64,000 bases of DNA from Massilia sp. Leaf139 (GCF_001424165.1 NZ_LMOJ01000025.1:268134-332133); one strand, 5' to 3'; counted from the first letter of the stretch, positions 36,748 through 44,965 are shown. Numbers and translations are program-made. Notes: a model not told the origin generated them from the sequence alone.

Positions 36748-37980
36748 ATGAAACTTTCCGACAAGCTCGAAATCCTGGCGGACGCCGCCAAATACGATGC
36801 CTCCTGCGCCAGCAGCGGTGCGCCGAAGCGTGCTTCCGACGGTAACGACGGCGGCATCGGCGCCACCACGGGCATGGGTATCTGCCACAGCTACACGCCG
36901 GACGGCCGCTGCGTCTCGCTGCTGAAGATCCTGCTCACCAATTTCTGCGTCTACGACTGCCAGTACTGCGTCAACCGCCGTACTTCGAATGTCCCGCGTG
37001 CGCGCTTCTCGGTTGCCGAAGTCGTGAAATTGACCCACGATTTCTATCTGCGCAACTACATCGACGGCCTGTTCCTGAGTTCCGGCATCATCCAGTCGAG
37101 CGACTACACGATGGAGCAGCTGGTCGCTGTCGCGCGCACGCTGCGCGAAGAGCACAACTTCAAGGGCTACATCCACCTCAAGACGATCCCGGACGCCGAT
37201 CCCTTGTTGATCGCCGAAGCGGGCCGTTACGCCGACCGTCTGTCGGTCAACATCGAGCTGCCGACCCACGACAGCGTGTCCCGCCTCGCGCCCGAAAAGA
37301 ACGTTCACACCATCAAACTGGCAATGGGCTCGATCCGCCGCAAGCTGGATGAAAAAGCGGAAGAGCCGAAGGCGCCGAGCTTCGCGCCGGCCGGGCAGAG
37401 CACGCAGATGATCGTCGGCGCCGACGCCAGCGACGACCAGACGATTCTCAACACGGCCGAGACCCTGTACGGCAGCTACAAGCTGAAACGCGTGTACTAC
37501 TCGGCCTTCAGCCCGATTCCGCAAAGCCCGGACAGCGTGCCGCTGGCGCCGCCGCCGCTCTTGCGCGAGCATCGCCTGTACCAGGCCGATTTCCTGCTGC
37601 GCAGTTATGGCTTCAGCGCGGGCGAGTTGATGCCTGAAGCGGGCAACCTGGCGCTCGACGTCGACCCCAAGCTGGCCTGGGCGCTGGCCAACCGCGAGCA
37701 CTTCCCGATGGATCTGAACCGCGCCGAGGCCGAGATGATCGCGCGCGTGCCCGGCATCGGCCTGCGCAACGCCAAGCGCATCGTCGACCTGCGCCGCCTG
37801 CGCCGCATCCGCTGGGAAGACCTGTCGCGCCTGCGCTGCAGCATGAAGAAGATCGCGCCCTTCGTCGTCACCGCCGACTACAAGCCGGCGCAGGGCCTGG
37901 CCAGTTCCGACCTGCTGCGCCGTCACCTGGGCGCGCCGCAGGAGCAGATGAATCTGTGGCCGGAGTTGAAGGCGGCATGA
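36748..37980 (+). CDS. radical SAM protein linked to UdgX (DNA modification/repair)
   Basis: A 410-residue radical SAM enzyme of the type recorded as TIGR03916, a putative DNA modification/repair radical SAM protein. The iron-sulfur motif is CVYDCQYC (Cys67, Cys71, Cys74). A helix-hairpin-helix DNA-binding motif near residue 332 (ARVPGIGLRNAKRIVDL) ends the protein. The reaction is not known. It lies under a LexA box, and its stop overlaps the start of the DUF4130-UdgX gene (ATGA), so the two products are made together. The order matches the known family association with uracil-DNA-glycosylase-like proteins. No base-composition oddity is seen. Confidence 0.9.
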   Translation: MKLSDKLEILADAAKYDASCASSGAPKRASDGNDGGIGATTGMGICHSYTPDGRCVSLLKILLTNFCVYDCQYCVNRRTSNVPRARFSVAEVVKLTHDFYLRNYIDGLFLSSGIIQSSDYTMEQLVAVARTLREEHNFKGYIHLKTIPDADPLLIAEAGRYADRLSVNIELPTHDSVSRLAPEKNVHTIKLAMGSIRRKLDEKAEEPKAPSFAPAGQSTQMIVGADASDDQTILNTAETLYGSYKLKRVYYSAFSPIPQSPDSVPLAPPPLLREHRLYQADFLLRSYGFSAGELMPEAGNLALDVDPKLAWALANREHFPMDLNRAEAEMIARVPGIGLRNAKRIVDLRRLRRIRWEDLSRLRCSMKKIAPFVVTADYKPAQGLASSDLLRRHLGAPQEQMNLWPELKAA

Positions 37981-39473
37981 ACGCGGCGGCCGGTGCTGCT
38001 GCGATCGTTGCCGCCGGCCAGCCGCTGGTGGTTTCCAGCTTCCCCGAATGGCGCAGCGCAGCGCGCGAGCTCCTCATGCACGACGTGGCGCCGGAACTCG
38101 TTACCTGGAACGAGGCGCGTTCGCTCGACGCCGACCTCTTCTCGGGTGCGCCTCACTCTCCGTCTTCTCCCGATAATGCTCCTGCCGGGCTGATGCCCGT
38201 AAAACCCGCACCGCACATTCCACGCGCGCTGATGGACATGCTGCAGTCCGCCGCCTGCTGCCGCGTGCCCGACCGCTGGGCCTTCCTGTACCGCGTCATC
38301 TGGCGCTGGCAGCGCGGCGAGCACGACGTGCAGTCGCCGGCCGACGTCGACGGCGGCAAGCTGCACGCGATGGTGAAGGCGGTGCGCCGCGAGGAGCACG
38401 ACATGCATGCCTATATCCGATTCCGCGAGCGTCCCCTGGAGGCCGGCCCGCCGCAATTCGCCGCCTGGTTCGAGCCGCGCCACGACGTGCTGCCGCAGGT
38501 CGCCGAGCATTTCAAGAACCGCATGGGCAACGTTACCTGGATGATCGGCACGCCCGAGGCCAGCGTCATGTGGGACGGCGCGATCCTGCACCATACCGGC
38601 CCCCTCATGAAAAGCGCGGCCGACCTGGACGACGCGGGGGAAGCCTTGTGGCTGACCTATTACCGCAGCATCTTCAATCCGGCGCGCGTGAACGCCCAGC
38701 TGATGCAAAGCCATATTCCCTCGCGCTTCTGGAAGAATCTGCCGGAAGGCGCGATCGTCCCGCAGATGGTCAGCAACGCCGAACTGGGCGCGCGCAGCAC
38801 GGGGCAGGCGCAAGCGGTGGGCCGCAAGAGCGGTTTTACGATTCCGATTGCGCCGGCCGACGCCCAGCCGGAACGCCAGCAGCCTTCGAAACTCGACGAA
38901 TGCCGGCGCTGCGAGCTGTGGCAGTACGCCACGCAGGCGGTGGGCGGGGAAGGGCCGAAGAAGGCGCAGATCATGCTGGTGGGCGAACAGCCTGGCGACC
39001 AGGAAGACCTGGCCGGCAAAGCCTTTATCGGGCCGGCCGGCAAGCTGCTCGACCGCGTGTTCGAATCCGCGGGCCTGGAGCGGCGCGAAATCTATCTCAC
39101 CAACGCCGTCAAGCATTTCAAGTGGGAGCCGCGCGGTAAGCGCCGTCTGCACAAGACCCCGGCGCAGCGCGAGGTCGAGGCTTGCAACTACTGGCTCGAC
39201 AAGGAACTGGCGGCCGTACAGCCGAAGGTGATCGTGGCGCTGGGCGCGACCGCATTGAAGTCGGTGCTCGGCAGCGGCAGCGCCAAGCTGGGCGAGTCGC
39301 TCGGCAAGGCGATCCGGCATGGAGAGTATTGGGTCGTCACCGTCTACCACCCGTCGTACATCCTGCGCGTGCCGGATGAAGAGACCAAGCACCAGGCGTT
39401 CAATGTGATGGTCGAGGGTTTCAAGTTGGCGCAGTCGCTGCTGGAGCGGCCGCCGGAAGAGCCACCGGCTTGA
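37977..39473 (+). CDS. DUF4130-UdgX fusion, uracil-DNA glycosylase family
   Basis: A 498-residue two-domain protein. Residues 1 to about 260 match the DUF4130 type (TIGR03915, function unknown). Residues about 300-490 are a family-4-like uracil-DNA glycosylase of the UdgX kind (TIGR03914). Motif A is GEQPGDQED (from residue 336). The diagnostic loop is KRRLH with His392, and the last motif is YHPSY with His458. In characterised UdgX the KRR-x-H loop histidine forms a covalent bond to the abasic site after uracil removal, so this protein should trap itself on uracil-containing DNA. It is translated with the radical SAM protein and is probably SOS-induced. Confidence 0.9.
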   Translation: MNAAAGAAAIVAAGQPLVVSSFPEWRSAARELLMHDVAPELVTWNEARSLDADLFSGAPHSPSSPDNAPAGLMPVKPAPHIPRALMDMLQSAACCRVPDRWAFLYRVIWRWQRGEHDVQSPADVDGGKLHAMVKAVRREEHDMHAYIRFRERPLEAGPPQFAAWFEPRHDVLPQVAEHFKNRMGNVTWMIGTPEASVMWDGAILHHTGPLMKSAADLDDAGEALWLTYYRSIFNPARVNAQLMQSHIPSRFWKNLPEGAIVPQMVSNAELGARSTGQAQAVGRKSGFTIPIAPADAQPERQQPSKLDECRRCELWQYATQAVGGEGPKKAQIMLVGEQPGDQEDLAGKAFIGPAGKLLDRVFESAGLERREIYLTNAVKHFKWEPRGKRRLHKTPAQREVEACNYWLDKELAAVQPKVIVALGATALKSVLGSGSAKLGESLGKAIRHGEYWVVTVYHPSYILRVPDEETKHQAFNVMVEGFKLAQSLLERPPEEPPA

Positions 39474-39481
39474 CCGGTTTT

Positions 39482-39588
39482 GTAGCGTGGACTCCCGAGT
39501 CCACGCGGTGATAAGTGACGGCGAGATCCTCGAGCACGATAGTGGAGCCCGTAGGTATCACCGCGTGGGCACGAGGTGCCCACCCTAC
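39482..39588. repeat. REPIN-like inverted pair of REP palindromes (copies 9 and 10)
   Basis: Two hairpins in opposite orientation, 107 bp overall. The left one is GTAG, GCGTGGACT, loop CCCG, AGTCCACGC (39482-39506). The right one is GTGGGCAC, loop GAG, GTGCCCAC, then CCTAC (39565-39588). The inner flanks CCACGCGGTGATA (39501-39513) and TATCACCGCGTGG (39556-39568) are exact reverse complements. The stems differ by compensating changes (GGAC/GTCC against GGGC/GCCC). It fills the gap between the convergent UdgX and FlgT-like genes. Confidence 0.75.
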
Positions 39589-39597
39589 TGGTAAAAC

Positions 39598-40782
39598 TCA
39601 CTTTGCAGGCAAGACCGCCACATCGAAGCGCACCACATCCCCGACGCTGATCTGCCGGGCCGTTGCCGGCGGCATCACGGTGCCGATCGCAAAGCCCGGC
39701 TGCACCTGCACGACGCTGAAGGTGCCAAGCGGCGTTTCGACGGCGCCGAGCGGCACCAGCGGGTCGGCGCCATACACCTGCTGGCGCGGGTCGACCCGGT
39801 AGACCACGAGCTGGTCGCCCGGCGCCACCGACGAAGTGCTGCCGGCGTCGATGAAGATGCGTTCGCCCTGCACCTGCACTACCTTGGCCGCGAAGGGCAA
39901 GGCCGCGATGTCGTCCGAGATGGCGGCGATGCCTTCGTCGAGGGCGCGCAGGATGGCGCCGCCGAAAGGCGTGGCGGCGAAGCTGGCGCTGCCGAAAGGC
40001 TTGTCGCGCCCGACGCGGCGCTCGCCGACCTGTTCCACCAGCGCCGTGCGCCGCGCCACCAGGGCGCCGGTGAGTCCGTCATGCACATAGAAGGCGATCT
40101 CGATGCGGCGCGCCGCCTTCTTGAGCAGGCCGTAATAGGCCGGCTGCTCGAAGTTACCCGCATCGAGGATCTCGCCCGAGACCACGAACTGGCCCTCGTA
40201 CATCGACGCCAGGCGGCGGACGGCGGCGCTGTCGGTGCTGGGGCCGTTGACGCCGGGAGAAATGACGTATGGGCTTTCCTTGCCGAGGAATTTGCCGGAA
40301 CCCGTCATGCGGCGCAGCAGTTCCTGCGGTAGGCGGATGGCGATGTCGTCGACGTCGTCCAGCTGCGGCGAGCGGCGCAGGTGGAAGGGCGTGACGACGA
40401 TTTTCTTCTTGTAGGCGAGGTTGACGCTGCCGCGCGGACGCGCGTCTTCTTCCTTCACGGCGACGCGCACGTGCAGCAGCGGGCCGGTCTGCCATTCGCG
40501 CAGCACCGTGTAGCGCGCGAAATCGACCGCCGGCTGGACGCGGCTGCTTTCCGCGGACTTGCCGCGCGTGGAGCTGCCGGCGGCGACGTCGACGCGGGCG
40601 CCGCTCCGCAGGCCGAGCTGCTCGAGCGCGTCGCGGATCGCCGCCTGCCGGGCCTGCGCCAGGCCGCCACCGGCGATCGCGGCGACGCCTTCGGCCTCGA
40701 TCGGGGCAGCGAAAGCGGGAACGAAAAGAGTGAAAAGCAGTGCCAGGACGGCGCCGCCGAACAGCCGCAGCTTACTGGGCAT
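39598..40782 (-). CDS. FlgT-like flagellar assembly protein
   Basis: A 394-residue exported protein. A signal peptide (LFGGAVLALLFTLFVPAFAAP) is followed by an FlgT N-terminal-type domain (EAEGVAAIAGGGLAQARQAAI). The middle domain contains KKIVVTPFHLRRSPQLDD, and the C-terminal beta-rich domain contains FIDAGSTSSVAPGDQLVVY. In Vibrio, FlgT with FlgO and FlgP builds ring structures around the flagellar basal body; the role here is inferred from that resemblance. ATG 40782 opens the signal peptide and overlaps the end of the FlgP-like gene by 11 bp. No other flagellar gene is in the window. Confidence 0.75.
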   Translation of the reverse strand: MPSKLRLFGGAVLALLFTLFVPAFAAPIEAEGVAAIAGGGLAQARQAAIRDALEQLGLRSGARVDVAAGSSTRGKSAESSRVQPAVDFARYTVLREWQTGPLLHVRVAVKEEDARPRGSVNLAYKKKIVVTPFHLRRSPQLDDVDDIAIRLPQELLRRMTGSGKFLGKESPYVISPGVNGPSTDSAAVRRLASMYEGQFVVSGEILDAGNFEQPAYYGLLKKAARRIEIAFYVHDGLTGALVARRTALVEQVGERRVGRDKPFGSASFAATPFGGAILRALDEGIAAISDDIAALPFAAKVVQVQGERIFIDAGSTSSVAPGDQLVVYRVDPRQQVYGADPLVPLGAVETPLGTFSVVQVQPGFAIGTVMPPATARQISVGDVVRFDVAVLPAK

Positions 40783-41311
40783 GGTAGAACGAGGCGCCAT
40801 AGGCAGCGCCGGGGCCGGCGCCGCCCACCATGGTGCGGGCGTTCTTCGCCACTGCCGGAGCAGCGTGCGGTGCGGGAGGGTGGGACTGGGCCGCATTGGT
40901 ATCGAAATCCATCTCCACGGTCGTCTCGTAGCTGCCGTCTTCGCGCTGGGCGACGTTGGTCACGCGCGCGCCACGGATGAAGGCGTCAATATACACCTTG
41001 AAACTGTCGTCCTTGAGCGCGAGCGACCCAACCGTGCTGCCGCCTTCGATACGCATGCCGTACACCTGTTCGGCCATGGCGCGGTAGGCGTCCAGGCGCG
41101 CGGCGCGCATGGCCAGCAGCTTGCGCTGGGCCGGCGAGACGCGGTCGCACTCGCCGTTGCAGGCGGCGGTGTTGACGGCGCCATAGCCGGTGGCGTTCAG
41201 GGTGACGATCACCGGCTGGAGTTGAACCTGGGGCACGGGTTTGGAGCGCACGGTGCCACAGGCGGACAGCAGCGAGGCGGCGGCAAGGGCGAGGACAGCG
41301 ACGATTTTCAT
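40772..41311 (-). CDS. FlgP-like LPP20-family lipoprotein
   Basis: A 179-residue outer-membrane lipoprotein with lipobox LLSAC near residue 17. The domain core (RKLLAMRAARLDAYRAMAEQ, MRIEGGSTVGSLALKDDSFK, GARVTNVAQREDGSYETTVE) matches the LPP20/FlgP family. The C-terminal tail is Ala/Pro-rich. It is co-transcribed with the FlgT-like gene and overlaps its start. A FliA-like promoter is visible 54-80 bp upstream, which supports a flagellar role. ATG 41311 is chosen because the signal peptide begins there. Confidence 0.75.
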   Translation of the reverse strand: MKIVAVLALAAASLLSACGTVRSKPVPQVQLQPVIVTLNATGYGAVNTAACNGECDRVSPAQRKLLAMRAARLDAYRAMAEQVYGMRIEGGSTVGSLALKDDSFKVYIDAFIRGARVTNVAQREDGSYETTVEMDFDTNAAQSHPPAPHAAPAVAKNARTMVGGAGPGAAYGASFYHAQ

Positions 41312-41364
41312 GACGGATCCGGAAATAGGTAGGGCATGCGCGCGGTGGCGCGCTATCTCACTGG

Positions 41365-41391
41365 ATAACGGCCGCTCGCGCCGGATCTTGA
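41365..41391 (-). promoter_or_regulatory. candidate FliA (sigma-28) promoter for the FlgP/FlgT-like pair
   Basis: On the minus strand TCAA (41388-41391), 15 bases, then GCCGTTAT (41365-41372) fits the flagellar consensus TAAA-N15-GCCGATAA at 9 of 12 positions with exact spacing. It ends 53 bp before the FlgP-like ATG. Confidence 0.45.
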
Positions 41392-41480
41392 TGGTGTACG
41401 GAAATATTTGTACTAAAAATCCGCAAAATCGCAACCAGCTTGGCGCTTCGTCAAGTCCGGTCAGGCTGGCTGGAAGCTGC

Positions 41481-41843
41481 TCAGGACGAGGACAGGACGA
41501 ACTGGTTGCCGTCCGGGTCTTTCATGATCGCGAATTCGCCCCAGGGCTGCTTTTGCGGCGGCGAGACGAATTCGACGCCGCGCGCCGAGAGTTGGCGGTA
41601 GGTCGCTTCGACATCGTCGCAGGCGAGCGAACCGTTGAACTGGCTGCCGATGCGCTCTTCCTGGCCGGGCGGCGTGAACAGCACGAAGCGGGTTTCCGAA
41701 GCGCCGACGCGCAGCTCGATCCAGCGCTGCGGGCCGAAAGGCTGGTCGGTGATCACCCGAAAGCCCAGTTTTTCAGTGTAGAAGGCGAGCGCGACATCCT
41801 GGTCGCGGGTCGGAATGCTGACGAATTTGATGTGGGTGATCAT
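41481..41843 (-). CDS. VOC-superfamily (glyoxalase/bleomycin-resistance-like) protein
   Basis: A 120-residue single-domain protein of the vicinal-oxygen-chelate fold: FVSIPTRDQDVALAFYTEKLGF at the N-terminus and FAIMKDPDGNQFVLS at the C-terminus. Two beta-alpha-beta-beta-beta units are evident. Members bind a metal and small substrates, some giving resistance to bleomycin-type drugs. The substrate cannot be read from sequence. ATG 41843 is set by the domain start. Confidence 0.85.
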   Translation of the reverse strand: MITHIKFVSIPTRDQDVALAFYTEKLGFRVITDQPFGPQRWIELRVGASETRFVLFTPPGQEERIGSQFNGSLACDDVEATYRQLSARGVEFVSPPQKQPWGEFAIMKDPDGNQFVLSSS

Positions 41844-41924
41844 GGGCTGTCTCCGGTGGAATGAGCCCGGCATTCTCGCACGCAGGCGGAGCGATCTATA
41901 ATCATCGTGACTATACTCTTGGTG

Positions 41925-42335
41925 ATGCGAGTGACGACCTTCGACCCGTATGTGCTTGACGTGCTGATGCCCGACCTGGTCGGCCACGAACATTCGCCCT
42001 CGGCCTTCCTGATCTATTGCTACCTGTGGCACCGCATCGAGGCCGCCGGCGGACGCGCCGTGCAACTGAGCTATGCGACGATGGCGCTCGACACCGGCCT
42101 GTCGCGCATCACCGCCCAGCGCGCCATCGCGCTGCTGCTGCGCCGGCAACTGGTCAGCGCGACCAGCGTCTCGCGTACGGCAGTGCCGAGCTACCTGGTG
42201 CTGCGGACCTGGGCGGCGCGCAAGAACAAAGTGAGAATTCGTGATATTCAATATACATATGGCTTGCGTAACATTTTGTCACTAACTTATATCTTGCTTA
42301 TCTCGCCCAACAGCAACACAATGTCCTTCAGCTAA
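41925..42335 (+). CDS. small helix-turn-helix protein
   Basis: A 136-residue protein. TFDPYVLDVLMPDLVGHEHSPSAFLIYCYLW is followed by a winged-helix-like segment, LSYATMALDTGLSRITAQRAIALLLRRQLV, which looks like a DNA-binding helix-turn-helix. The last 35 residues (after ARKNKVRIRD) switch to AT-rich, hydrophobic coding and may be an abnormal tail from an insertion or frameshift. TATAAT at 41897-41902 could be its -10. The start could instead be GTG 41907. It is probably a regulator; its targets are unknown. Confidence 0.6.
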   Translation: MRVTTFDPYVLDVLMPDLVGHEHSPSAFLIYCYLWHRIEAAGGRAVQLSYATMALDTGLSRITAQRAIALLLRRQLVSATSVSRTAVPSYLVLRTWAARKNKVRIRDIQYTYGLRNILSLTYILLISPNSNTMSFS

Positions 42336-42354
42336 CAACCGGAAGGATGCCGCC

Positions 42355-43377
42355 ATGCTGCAACGTGTCATACCCGCACTCACCCTGTGCCTGCTGAGCT
42401 TGCCTGTTTGGGCGCAGACCGAGCCGCCCGCCACGCCGCCGGCGACGGAAAACGCAGCGCCCGCGCAAGTGCTGGAAGAGGTGCCGCAGACCGTGCTGGT
42501 GTCCGGGGCGCGCCCGGGGCCGGGCTTGTGGAAGGTCTCGAAAGGCGAACACGTGATGTGGGTGTTCGGCACCTATTCCCCGGTGCCGAAGAAAATGGAA
42601 TGGCGCTCGCGCGATGTCGAGAAGATCATCGCCGGTTCCCAGGAATACCTGAAGGCACCGGGCGCCGGCTTCGGCGTCGGTTGGAACGGCCTGACGGCGC
42701 TGCCTTTCCTGTTCGGTGTCAAGAGCAATCCCGACGGCGAGCTGAAAAACCTGGTGCCGCCCGAGGTCTACGCCCGCTGGCAACCCCTGAAACAGAAGTA
42801 TTTCGATAACGACGACAGCGTCGAGCGCGAGCGTCCTTCCTTCATCGCCGCCCAGTTGACGAGCCGGGCCTACAAGGAGGCCGGCCTGGTCGGCGGTAAT
42901 GAGATCACCAAGACCATCGACAAGCTCGCTGAAAAGCACAAGCTGAAGGTGACCAATGCGGCCGTCAACATCCAGATCAAGGATCCAGCCAAGGCCGTGC
43001 GCGAATTCAAGAAGTCCCCCATGGACGACGTGCCTTGCCTGATCAAGACCATCGAGCGCCTGGAGGGGGAGCTGGACTTCATGCGTGCCCGCGCCAATGC
43101 CTGGGCCGTCGGCGAGATCGAGGACATCCGCAAGCTGAACTACGAGGATCGTGCCGCTTGCCAGCAAGCGTTGAGCTCCAGTTCGCTCGCCAAGAACCAG
43201 CCGGAATTCAAAACGCTGCAGGAGACCTCGACCACGAAATGGGTGGAGGCCGCCGAAAAGGCGCTGGCCGCGAATACCAGCACCTTCGCCGTGGTACACA
43301 TCAAGGACATCTTCGATCCGAAAGGCGTGATCGCGGTATTGCAGGCAAAGGGTTATACGGTCGAGCCGCCGAAATAA
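42355..43377 (+). CDS. TraB/GumN-family exported protein
   Basis: A 340-residue protein with a signal peptide (ALTLCLLSLPVWAQ). A short Pro/Ala-rich linker follows, then a domain starting GLWKVSKGEHVMWVFGTYSPVPKKMEW, characteristic of the TraB/GumN family of putative metalloprotease-like proteins. It ends with TFAVVHIKDIFDPKGVIAVLQAKGY. The biochemical role of this family in bacteria is poorly defined. The ribosome-binding site GGAAGGA lies before ATG 42355. It appears to be transcribed alone. Confidence 0.75.
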   Translation: MLQRVIPALTLCLLSLPVWAQTEPPATPPATENAAPAQVLEEVPQTVLVSGARPGPGLWKVSKGEHVMWVFGTYSPVPKKMEWRSRDVEKIIAGSQEYLKAPGAGFGVGWNGLTALPFLFGVKSNPDGELKNLVPPEVYARWQPLKQKYFDNDDSVERERPSFIAAQLTSRAYKEAGLVGGNEITKTIDKLAEKHKLKVTNAAVNIQIKDPAKAVREFKKSPMDDVPCLIKTIERLEGELDFMRARANAWAVGEIEDIRKLNYEDRAACQQALSSSSLAKNQPEFKTLQETSTTKWVEAAEKALAANTSTFAVVHIKDIFDPKGVIAVLQAKGYTVEPPK

Positions 43378-43464
43378 GCCGGCCGGGATAAGGCGGCAAC
43401 GCGCGCCGGACAAGTTGAGAGCGATGCTAGGATCGGCGCATCCTTGTTCCTCCGGCGGATCGCC

Positions 43465-44223
43465 ATGCTGCATGCCTTCGATCGTCATAAAAGCAGTTTT
43501 CACATACGTTATCTCGGGGTCAAAGACGAGCTCGAACCCCGGGTCAGTTCCGAAGACGAAATCACCTCGCTCGTCTTCGGCCCCATGGATTTTCTGTCGC
43601 CCGCGGATAACTGGCGCTGCTGGGAGACCATCCTGAATCACCAGGCGTCGCGCAAGCGGGGCGGCTTGCCGCCGCCGGATTTTTTCGCACCGTCCTTTAC
43701 GCCGACCGCATGCACGCTACTGTTCTGGCCCAAGAAAGACAAGGTCGAGCCCGATCTTCATATCGTCTTCTCGGATACGCATGGCACGCGCCGTTCCCTG
43801 CTGGTCGAGCTGAAATGGAATGCGCCGCTGAGTGGCGATGATCAGCTCGAGAAGCAATGGGAGCGGTATCACGAAGGCGAGCACGCCCACTCGCTGCACG
43901 TCTTCATTGCCAAGCGCGTCGAGGAGTTGCAGGTCGACGAAACGTCCTGGGCCTGCCTGGGCGAGGGCGGCGCTGCGGCCAGCCGCCTGCGCCTGCTGAG
44001 CTGGCATGAATTCAGACACGAAATCGAAGGGCTGGGCGCCGCGCCGGATCTTCCGGTGCCGCTGCGGCGCTGGTGCCGGCTGACCAGTCATTTCCTGCTG
44101 CAAGTGGGCATCCGCCCCTTCGTCGGGTTCGGCGACAGCATCCGCCTGGCCGATGCCTTCCCGCTCGCAGAGGGCGATCCTGTCACCTTCTGGCATGGCA
44201 ACGCGCCGTCGACAACTTTCTAA
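43465..44223 (+). CDS. predicted PD-(D/E)XK nuclease-like protein
   Basis: A 252-residue cytosolic protein with no close family that I recognise. It shows the layout of a PD-(D/E)XK nuclease: an acidic helix SSEDEITSLVFGPMDFL (Glu32), PDLHIVF with Asp97, VELKW with Glu115 and Lys117, and a following helix with Gln127, Gln131 and Tyr135. The remainder, including a C-terminal 100 residues, has no recognised motif. A TTG at 43444 would add seven residues; ATG 43465 is preferred. An unknown gene follows 17 bp downstream in the same direction. A role in defence or repair is possible but not shown. Confidence 0.6.
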   Translation: MLHAFDRHKSSFHIRYLGVKDELEPRVSSEDEITSLVFGPMDFLSPADNWRCWETILNHQASRKRGGLPPPDFFAPSFTPTACTLLFWPKKDKVEPDLHIVFSDTHGTRRSLLVELKWNAPLSGDDQLEKQWERYHEGEHAHSLHVFIAKRVEELQVDETSWACLGEGGAAASRLRLLSWHEFRHEIEGLGAAPDLPVPLRRWCRLTSHFLLQVGIRPFVGFGDSIRLADAFPLAEGDPVTFWHGNAPSTTF

Positions 44224-44240
44224 ATTCCCAGGTGAAGCAC

Positions 44241-44909
44241 ATGCACATGGACGCAGGCACGAAAATCGTACGGGCTGGTGAGCTGATCGAAAACGTCTGG
44301 AAGCAGGCCTACGATTTGGGCAACTCGTTAAGGGCCATAACGGAATCGGGCTTGAAAAACAACGAGTTCGATAAGCTGCAAATCGCGGGGAAGTCGAATC
44401 TGCGGTATCAGCAAAGTCTGTCCGGATGGTCGACCACGTCGAGCAGCATCAGCATTCCGGTGATGGAAAGAAATCGTCGCAAAATGGCGGCAAGCGCATG
44501 GATCAATTACCAGATCAGCGTCTTCGGCGGCGGCCTACCACCTTTGGGCGACGGCCACGGTGAGAGCATCGGCCCCGTGCTCCACGTCTCCTTTTGGCGC
44601 CATGCCACCGATTTCAAGGATGAGGAGTTCTATGTCACATTCCCGCCAAACTGGAATTACTGGGAAGTCAAAGATGAGCGTCTGATTTTCTGGGACAGCG
44701 AACAGGATGGCAAATATCCGCAATGGACATTCTCGCTCCGGTTGCTCGAGCTGGACAGCGAACATGCGCTCAGAACGAGTGTCCTGGCGCCAATCAAGGC
44801 ATTGCTGGCGAAGGCCGAACCTGCGGCGGCCCTGCCTGCTAATTTGCCAGGACTGATTTTCTACGCGAATGACGAGACGGGCCTGAATCTGGTGGCAAGC
44901 CGTCCGTAA
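44241..44909 (+). CDS. unknown protein paired with the nuclease-like gene
   Basis: A 222-residue protein that I do not recognise. It starts with a predicted helix (AGELIENVWKQAYDLGNSLRAI). The middle is rich in aromatic residues (INYQISVFGGG, VSFWRHATDF, TFPPNWNYWEVKD), suggesting a beta-rich domain. There is no signal peptide or membrane helix. Start ATG 44241 has AGGTGA six bases upstream; ATG 44247 is also possible. It lies 17 bp after the nuclease-like gene and may be its partner or inhibitor. The codon use looks slightly less GC-rich than the core genes. Confidence 0.5.
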   Translation: MHMDAGTKIVRAGELIENVWKQAYDLGNSLRAITESGLKNNEFDKLQIAGKSNLRYQQSLSGWSTTSSSISIPVMERNRRKMAASAWINYQISVFGGGLPPLGDGHGESIGPVLHVSFWRHATDFKDEEFYVTFPPNWNYWEVKDERLIFWDSEQDGKYPQWTFSLRLLELDSEHALRTSVLAPIKALLAKAEPAAALPANLPGLIFYANDETGLNLVASRP

Positions 44910-44965
44910 GGCGCCGCTAGCAGCGCCGGCGCCTGAACGCGCGCCGCGCAGCCGCTTAAAAGCAA

